In this document: positions 58,927 to 64,000 of the stretch, in pieces
Position numbering within the stretch: position 1 is the stretch's first letter
Layout: every line of letters starts with the position of its first letter
Source of the DNA: Fibrobacterota bacterium
GTDB taxonomy: Bacteria > Fibrobacterota > Chitinivibrionia > Chitinivibrionales > FEN-1185
Reading direction: 5' to 3'
NCBI GenBank assembly: GCA_003165595.1
Contig: PLWQ01000031.1
Coordinates: 31,933-95,932 of the forward strand
DNA length: 64,000 bases
Position numbers and translations under genes: made by a program
Notes under the pieces: generated by a model
Seen by the model: the letters and a program-made list of their open reading frames with translations, nothing else
What the model was told of the DNA's origin: nothing
Database searches by the model: none

Positions 58927-60811
58927 CCTGTGGCTGCTGGCCTGCGCCTGTCTGGGTCTGGCCGGATGCGTGGGTGAGGTGCTTACCACCATTCCGGTAC
59001 TGAGCGCTTCGGATAAGGGCGCGCATATTCCCGAATCGTGGTTCCGCTTCGGCGCCTATTACGTGGCCGACGATGTCATCTTGTCCGTCAACAACGATCC
59101 CGTTGCGGGGGGCAGCGAAACCGAATATACCGTTTTCAAGAGTATCCGGATTCTCAACCAGCAGGGCATGCGTTTCGCAACCATCCCGGTACCTCGCTAT
59201 ACGGCAAACATTGCATTGTTTTCGGTGGGCGTTCTCACCGCCGACAGTACCGGCGTACCGGTAGACGAAGGCGACATACGGCGCAAGTTCGAAGGATCCG
59301 GGAAAGTCGTGGTGCCCCAGGCCGCGCCGGGATCGCTTGTTTCCGTCAAGATCGTCTTTTCCGGACCCAAGGCGCCTGCGGTTATGGAGCATTGGTTTCT
59401 GAGGCCGATACCGGTGGAGACCGGGCGGTTTGTGGTCCACACCGACGAACGGATACGTTTTTCCTACGAGTACCAGACCTACGGTACCAGGGTTGCGCTT
59501 GAGAGCGCTCCGGTAAAACAGGCCGGCGGAACAAGTACGGGCTGGGTGGTGCGAAACCTGGAACCGCTCGACAGCATTTCGTTTCGTCGGAGCGTTTCGG
59601 AGGCGGAGCCGCGCGTGTCGCTTCGCGCAAGCCCCGTGTACGACGAAAACCACGAGCCCATCACCTCCTGGGCGATGCTCACCCGGTGGATGGGCACATG
59701 GCGAATCGATCCCGCGCTTTTCGGCTCATCCGGCGACGTTGACGAAAAAACAAAAGAAGTCGTTGCCGGCGTCAATGGCGATTCCGCCCGCGCCGAGGCC
59801 ATCGTTACCTGGCTCCAGAAGAATATTTTGTGCCAGCGCCAGACGGTGCAGGCGACCATAAGCGACGTGCTGAAGAAACGACGGTCCGATCTTTTTCTGG
59901 TGGGTCTCTTGTGCCGGGAAATGATGAAGTCATGCGGCATCAAGGCCGAGCTTGTGCTCACGCGAGACACGGACTTTGGCGGGTTCGATTCGAAATTCCT
60001 TTCGTACTACCCGTGCCAGGACGGCATGGTGATCGTGCATTGCGGAGGTGTTGATAAATGCGTTTCTCCGGTGTACACCGGGTATCCGCTTGGTGCATAC
60101 CCGGCCGAATATTTCGGCTTGTCGGGACTTGACATCGACGAAGGAAAGATCGCAAAACTTCCGGCCCCCTTGTGGAAGGAAGGAATGGAATACTCGAAGG
60201 CCACGTTTGACTTTTCCGGCGACAGCGCCCTGCAGACGTTTCACTCGGAAATCGGCGAACTGTCAACCGTTCTGATGCGAAGACGACTCGACGGAAAATC
60301 CGAAACCGAGCAGCGGGAAGTGATCGGAAAGATCCTTCGCACCAGGGGGGAAAGTAACGCCGTCGTTTCCTTTTCGGTCAAGAACCTCAAGGACCTGCAC
60401 GCGCACCTTGTGGTCGATGCGCGCTTCCACGACAACAGCGAGCCGGAGGAAATAGCAGGTTCAATGCGGCACGATCTGTCCCAGTATTTTCCTCGGCATT
60501 TTGCAGGCATCGATTCAACACGGCGCGAGGACATCTCGGTAACGGTGCCTGCGCATTTCATAGATACCGTCGAAATCCTCAGGAATCCTTCGATACAGGT
60601 AACGCTTGACGCCTCGCCGTGGAAGGCGAAGAACCCGCTGTTTGACGCCTCAGTAAAGATCCTGCAGACAGACGCGTCGGTGGTACTGGTCCGCGACCTC
60701 GACCGGCACGCCTGCCTCATCCCGGCCGCAAACATTGCCGGCATCATGCAGGACATCGAAGGTTTGGACAGGGCGGGGAAGGTGGCTGCGGTCGTTACCA
60801 GACGCAAATAG
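58898..60811 (+). CDS. lipoprotein related to DUF3857/transglutaminase proteins, catalytic triad lost
   Basis: 637 residues. A TTG start is favoured: AAAGGAG lies 5 bp upstream and the reading begins directly with a lipoprotein signal (W-L-L-A-C-A-C-L-G-L-A-G-C). The layout matches the upstream gene: beta-rich DUF3857-like half (about 30-290), then a transglutaminase-like region in which the expected G-x-C-K/D block is replaced by L-K-K-R-R-S-D-L-F-L-V (about 325) and no Cys-His-Asp triad can be lined up. I read it as a degenerate partner of the active protein, made from an overlapping gene (29 bp), perhaps forming a complex. Downstream 175 bp separate it from msrAB. Confidence 0.78.
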   Translation: MKRVLSGRNSLWLLACACLGLAGCVGEVLTTIPVLSASDKGAHIPESWFRFGAYYVADDVILSVNNDPVAGGSETEYTVFKSIRILNQQGMRFATIPVPRYTANIALFSVGVLTADSTGVPVDEGDIRRKFEGSGKVVVPQAAPGSLVSVKIVFSGPKAPAVMEHWFLRPIPVETGRFVVHTDERIRFSYEYQTYGTRVALESAPVKQAGGTSTGWVVRNLEPLDSISFRRSVSEAEPRVSLRASPVYDENHEPITSWAMLTRWMGTWRIDPALFGSSGDVDEKTKEVVAGVNGDSARAEAIVTWLQKNILCQRQTVQATISDVLKKRRSDLFLVGLLCREMMKSCGIKAELVLTRDTDFGGFDSKFLSYYPCQDGMVIVHCGGVDKCVSPVYTGYPLGAYPAEYFGLSGLDIDEGKIAKLPAPLWKEGMEYSKATFDFSGDSALQTFHSEIGELSTVLMRRRLDGKSETEQREVIGKILRTRGESNAVVSFSVKNLKDLHAHLVVDARFHDNSEPEEIAGSMRHDLSQYFPRHFAGIDSTRREDISVTVPAHFIDTVEILRNPSIQVTLDASPWKAKNPLFDASVKILQTDASVVLVRDLDRHACLIPAANIAGIMQDIEGLDRAGKVAAVVTRRK

Positions 60812-60986
60812 ATCGGGTTCTTGCCGCCGGGACGAACCTGTAAAGAGCGAATCCATCCCTGCCAATCCCGACGTGGCCACAACCGCCCGGCGCGTATCGC
60901 GCAGGCTCACCATACTTGCCTCCCCACCGTAATTTCCCCATGCCTTGCGCCGTAGTATTGAGAAGACAACCAGAGTGGCAAATTCG

Positions 60987-62087
60987 ATGCGAATAGTTAC
61001 TATTATTCTGGCAGGAGCGATTATCATGGTAGTACTCACGGGCTTTGGCAGAAAAACGAACGCGCAAACGGTCAAGGGGGCTACCGCGGATCCGAAGGCG
61101 GCAGCGGCAATCTTTAGCGGGGGATGCTTCTGGTGTATGGACAGCCCCTTTAGAAAGTTGGAGGGCGTGGAATCCGTTGTCTCAGGGTACACGGGCGGGA
61201 AAACGTCTCATCCCACCTACGAGGAAGTTTCCACAGGGGAAACGGGCCATCTGGAATCCGTGAAGATTACGTACGATCCCAAACGCATAGCCTATGCAAA
61301 GTTGCTCGATGTTTTCTGGAAGAATGTCGACCCGACGGACAACGGCGGCCAGTTTGTGGATCGCGGCAGTCAATATCTCACCGCAATCTTCTACACCACG
61401 CCCGAACAAAAAATGCTGGCCGAGGCGACAAAAGCGGATTTGGAAATGTCGGGAATTTTCGGCAAAGCGATTGTCACAACCATTGCTCCGGCGTTGGAAT
61501 TCTATGCAGCCGAAGATTATCATCAGGGATATGCGGAGAAGAACTATGGAAGCTATTGTGTGTATCGGGCGGGCTCGGGCCGCGACGCTTTCCTAAAGAA
61601 AACGTGGAAAAGCACATCGTGGAGCGCGGAGCAAGTGCGCGTGAAGAAGTTTGAGAAAGCCCCCGATGCCGTGCTCAAACAAATCCTTTCGCCGGAGCAA
61701 TACGCGGTAACCCAACAGTGCGAAACCGAGCCGGCGTTCAATAACAAGTATTGGGATAACCACCGTGAAGGAATCTATGTGGACGCTGTCTCCGGCGAGC
61801 CGCTCTTCAGTTCGGTTGACAAGTTCGAGTCTGGCACGGGATGGCCGAGTTTCACCAGGCCCGTGGTGCCCGGAAACATTGTGGAAAAGACCGATGCCAG
61901 CCTCGGCATGACGAGAACCGAGGTGCGGAGCCTCCACGGCCAATCGCACCTGGGACACGTGTTTGACGATGGGCCTGGACCCACCCACATGCGGTACTGC
62001 ATGAATTCGGCCAGCCTCCGTTTTGTTCCGAGGGAAGACCTGGCAAAGTCGGGGTATGGGGAGTTTGAATCTATTTTCCGTAAATGA
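60987..62087 (+). CDS. msrAB: exported peptide methionine sulfoxide reductase MsrA/MsrB fusion
   Basis: 366 residues. N-terminal hydrophobic signal or anchor ([18 protein letters not shown]). The MsrA domain (about 40-205) has the catalytic G-C-F-W-C and Y-H-Q-G-Y-A-E-K. The MsrB domain (about 225-355) has [17 protein letters not shown] and the catalytic cysteine in R-Y-C-M-N-S-A. The two C-x-x-C zinc pairs of many MsrB proteins are missing ([11 protein letters not shown]), as in several MsrAB fusions. It repairs both S and R methionine sulfoxides in exported proteins. No thioredoxin-like partner is adjacent. A TTG 42 bp upstream is an alternative start. Confidence 0.93.
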   Translation: MRIVTIILAGAIIMVVLTGFGRKTNAQTVKGATADPKAAAAIFSGGCFWCMDSPFRKLEGVESVVSGYTGGKTSHPTYEEVSTGETGHLESVKITYDPKRIAYAKLLDVFWKNVDPTDNGGQFVDRGSQYLTAIFYTTPEQKMLAEATKADLEMSGIFGKAIVTTIAPALEFYAAEDYHQGYAEKNYGSYCVYRAGSGRDAFLKKTWKSTSWSAEQVRVKKFEKAPDAVLKQILSPEQYAVTQQCETEPAFNNKYWDNHREGIYVDAVSGEPLFSSVDKFESGTGWPSFTRPVVPGNIVEKTDASLGMTRTEVRSLHGQSHLGHVFDDGPGPTHMRYCMNSASLRFVPREDLAKSGYGEFESIFRK

Positions 62088-62236
62088 CAATCGACGCCCG
62101 GCAACAGGCGCCGGTAAGCCGTTTCTTCATCCTTTTCGTCACCTCAGAGATGGTATCTTTTTTGCTTCCGGTATTTGAAGTGGCAATACCCTGCAGTTCG
62201 GTTTGTGGACGGCGGCCGTGTTGCCTTGGGAGGCAT

Positions 62237-62956
62237 ATGAAGGGATACCGAGTCTCACGCCGAGATTTTCTGTCGCTTGCATCAAAGAGTTGGTTGATTG
62301 TTCTTGCTGACACCGTAGTGACGCGGCACCGTGCATTCGGGTTTTCACAGAAGTCCGCTGTTCCTGCGCCTATTACCCTGGACCTTTCCGACTCCCGGTA
62401 TTCTTCTTTAGCAACCGTGGGCGCATCGCTGAACATTCCGGACCCCAACAACTCGACCCGCCCAATTATCGTACGGAGAGTTTCGCAGACTGCCGTGGCT
62501 GCGGTGTCTTCCCAATGCACCTATGACGGATGTCAATTGCCCCTCAGCGGCAACGGCGTATACACGTGTCCGTGCTGCGGCTCACAATTCGACCAGTACG
62601 GAAATGTGCTGCGCGGGCCTGCGTCGCAGCCCCTCACCGCATACACCGCGCAGCTCAATGCCGGGGTCATTACCATCAGCTTCGGTACAGCGGTCGGCTT
62701 CGCGCCCGAGGATGCCGGGACCAGTGATCGGGTGACCATCGCGGTCGTTGGAAGGCATTTGCGCGTGGACGTGCCGCGGAATTCTGAAACCGCCACAATC
62801 ATCCTCTCCGATGCGCGGGGCGCGCTCGTACGGTCCGCACTGTCGTTTGGCGGGAATGCAGCCTACCTGAACGTGGAAGGCCTTGCCCGCGGAATCTATG
62901 CCGTGAGTATCCGGTGTGGACAGCGTGCAATTCTCTCCCAGCGAATTCTCATATAA
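62237..62956 (+). CDS. Tat-exported Rieske-like protein with altered cluster ligands and T9SS-like tail
   Basis: 239 residues from the ATG preceded by GGGAGG. The N terminus V-S-R-R-D-F-L-S-L-A-S is a twin-arginine signal. The Rieske fold (about 85-165) is plain: C-T-Y-D-G-C-Q-L-P-L, then Y-T-C-P-C-C-G-S-Q-F-D-Q-Y-G-N-V-L-R-G-P-A with Q-P-L. Both cluster histidines are replaced, C-x-H by C-T-Y and C-x-x-H by C-P-C-C. The remaining cysteines include those that normally form the disulfide. The last about 65 residues (I-I-L-S-D-A-R-G-A-L then R-G-I-Y-A-V-S-I) look like a T9SS sorting tail. No cytochrome b or oxygenase gene is adjacent. Confidence 0.85.
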   Translation: MKGYRVSRRDFLSLASKSWLIVLADTVVTRHRAFGFSQKSAVPAPITLDLSDSRYSSLATVGASLNIPDPNNSTRPIIVRRVSQTAVAAVSSQCTYDGCQLPLSGNGVYTCPCCGSQFDQYGNVLRGPASQPLTAYTAQLNAGVITISFGTAVGFAPEDAGTSDRVTIAVVGRHLRVDVPRNSETATIILSDARGALVRSALSFGGNAAYLNVEGLARGIYAVSIRCGQRAILSQRILI

Positions 62957-63047
62957 CGATTTCGCCCGACAAACCATACTCTTAACCAGATTTATCGGCA
63001 AATTGCGGCACAACGTTCCATCGCCGCTTTGGCCCGGAAAAAGAAAT

Positions 63048-63089
63048 GGACACGCTCCTTGTTGACTGTATGCAACACAGAGCGTGTCC
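63048..63089. terminator. bidirectional hairpin between convergent genes
   Basis: GGACACGCTC pairs perfectly with GAGCGTGTCC across a 22-base loop that itself contains a small TTGTTG/CAACA pairing. It lies between the Rieske-like gene and the converging tandem-repeat gene. Confidence 0.6.
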
Positions 63090-63157
63090 GCACGCTACCT
63101 TCTTCGCCCTGCATTCGGGGAGAATGCCACGGCGAGTAGCCTTTGCCTGCAGCGATG

Positions 63158-64000
63158 CTAATACGGCGCGATATCCGTGAAGTTCGTGTTGTGCACAAAT
63201 GGTATTGTGGTGTCGGCCACAACATCCGACAAAGGTATTCGCCATGCATGGTCCACGGGCGGCGGGTCGTACTTGCCGTTCCCGTTGAGATCTGCGTAGA
63301 AGTCTACACGATACGACCTCATGTCAACTAATATTGTGCCTAAAGCAAGTGTGAACGTGTCTGCAGGCACAGCGGCAATCACGGTGTCCTTGACAATTGA
63401 ATTGTACGTGCTGTCGACAACCCACAATTCCATCATCTGTCCGATGTGCGGGGTCATGCCCGAAAATGCCATCGTGAGCGAGTGCATGGGCAGTTTCGCA
63501 TAGCCGATGTCGGTGAAGTTGGTATTGTGGGCAAAAGTCACCGTGGTATCGTTTGCAATACGAGGCAGCGTGATTCTCCAGGCATGGTCGACGGGCGGCG
63601 CGTCGTACTGGCCGTTCTTGTTGAGGTCGGCCCAGAAGTCGATATTGTAGGTGCGTCCGTCAATCAGTTTTTTGCCGAAGGTGAGAGTAAATGCGTCGGA
63701 CGGAACAGCCGCAACCACGGTGTCGGCCACCGTCGTCTTGTATACGCTGTCGATCACGGATACTACAAGCATTTGCCCGATGTGCGGGGTCATGCCCATA
63801 AAACTCATGGTGAGCATGTGCATCGGCATCTGCGGATAGCCAATGTCTTTGAAATTGGTGTTGTGCGCGAACGTCACGGTGGTGTCGTTTGCAATACGAG
63901 GCAGCGTGATTCTCCAGGCATGGTCGACGGGCGGCGCGTCGTACTGGCCGTTCTTGTTGAGGTCGGCCCAGAAGTCGATATTGTAGGTGCGTCCGTCAAT
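63158..64000 (-). CDS. tandem-repeat protein with D-x-N-x-N-G-type motifs (5' end beyond window)
   Basis: At least 280 residues; the frame stays open to the window edge, so the start is missing. The protein is built from repeats of 112 residues (336 bp). Each holds I-D-F-W-A-D-L-N-K-N-G-Q-Y-D (calcium-loop-like), P-V-D-H-A-W-R-I, V-T-F-A-H-N-T-N-F and M-T-P-H-I-G-Q-M. The two upstream units are identical over 114 bp (63551-63664 against 63887-64000), while the last unit has diverged. It resembles extracellular repeat proteins with calcium-binding turns, but no family is named. It ends without a T9SS-like tail. Confidence 0.8.
   Translation of the reverse strand: MDGRTYNIDFWADLNKNGQYDAPPVDHAWRITLPRIANDTTVTFAHNTNFKDIGYPQMPMHMLTMSFMGMTPHIGQMLVVSVIDSVYKTTVADTVVAAVPSDAFTLTFGKKLIDGRTYNIDFWADLNKNGQYDAPPVDHAWRITLPRIANDTTVTFAHNTNFTDIGYAKLPMHSLTMAFSGMTPHIGQMMELWVVDSTYNSIVKDTVIAAVPADTFTLALGTILVDMRSYRVDFYADLNGNGKYDPPPVDHAWRIPLSDVVADTTIPFVHNTNFTDIAPY

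Overview
ORGANISM. The window looks like chromosomal DNA of an uncultured member of the Fibrobacterota (possibly a Chitinispirillia-like lineage). This is inferred from three regulators of the TIGR02147/DUF4423 type, a family best known from Fibrobacter, and from many secreted carbohydrate-active enzymes ending in short beta-rich tails that resemble type IX secretion (T9SS) sorting domains. Bat aerotolerance genes, MEP-pathway isoprenoid genes and queuosine tRNA modification fit a Gram-negative cell with an outer membrane. No rRNA or tRNA gene was seen.

LAYOUT. (1) 0-4.4 kb, minus strand: Bat-type operon (Tudor-like protein, BatA, BatB, two TPR-type proteins, start of a BatD-like gene cut by the window edge). 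(2) 4.6-23.1 kb: mostly housekeeping genes on both strands: dGTPase (dgt), ispE, PilZ protein, dxs divergent from tgt, M29 aminopeptidase, a 2Fe-2S flavoprotein reductase coupled to an uncharacterised protein, TIGR02757 protein, ptsI, two tandem P-II proteins with unusual T-loops, and a YhcH protein. (3) 23.8-49.0 kb: a polysaccharide-degradation region: GH2, two GH18 chitinases, a GH87-like beta-helix protein, another beta-helix protein, a heparinase II/III-like lyase, a GH10 xylanase and an unclassified clan-A-like glycosidase. (4) 49.2-53.7 kb: bacteriohemerythrin, DoxX protein, a HicBA locus with frameshifted toxin, NAT-like transferase, DUF4416, YciB. (5) 54.0-60.8 kb: third regulator-lipoprotein pair followed by two DUF3857/transglutaminase-type exported proteins. 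(6) 61.0-64.0 kb: exported MsrAB fusion, an aberrant Rieske protein with Tat signal, and a tandem-repeat protein running off the edge.

HOW IT WORKS TOGETHER. The most striking pattern is a module seen three times: a TIGR02147 regulator whose stop codon overlaps (GTGA or ATGA) the start of a lipoprotein gene, followed by co-directional exported proteins. Module A (33.8 to 28.8 kb, minus) continues into two GH18 chitinases with gaps of about 25 bp. Module B (37.9-47.0 kb) leads to a beta-helix protein, a lyase and a xylanase. Module C (54.0-60.8 kb) leads to transglutaminase-type proteins. I infer a surface-sensing regulatory unit heading export or CAZyme operons, a possible Fibrobacterota analogue of Bacteroidota polysaccharide-utilisation loci. 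In module C a 162-bp repeat lies exactly at the start-stop overlap, flanked by a 5-bp duplication, and has created a 56-codon ORF that restores the ATGA overlap.

The intergenic spaces hold several short dispersed repeat families: a hairpin-rich family at 11.8, 23.4, 49.7 and 53.0 kb; a second family at 16.1, 27.0 and 54.9 kb; and inverted-end elements around 5.6 and 7.3 kb. There is also a lone type I-E-like CRISPR repeat at 50.55 kb.
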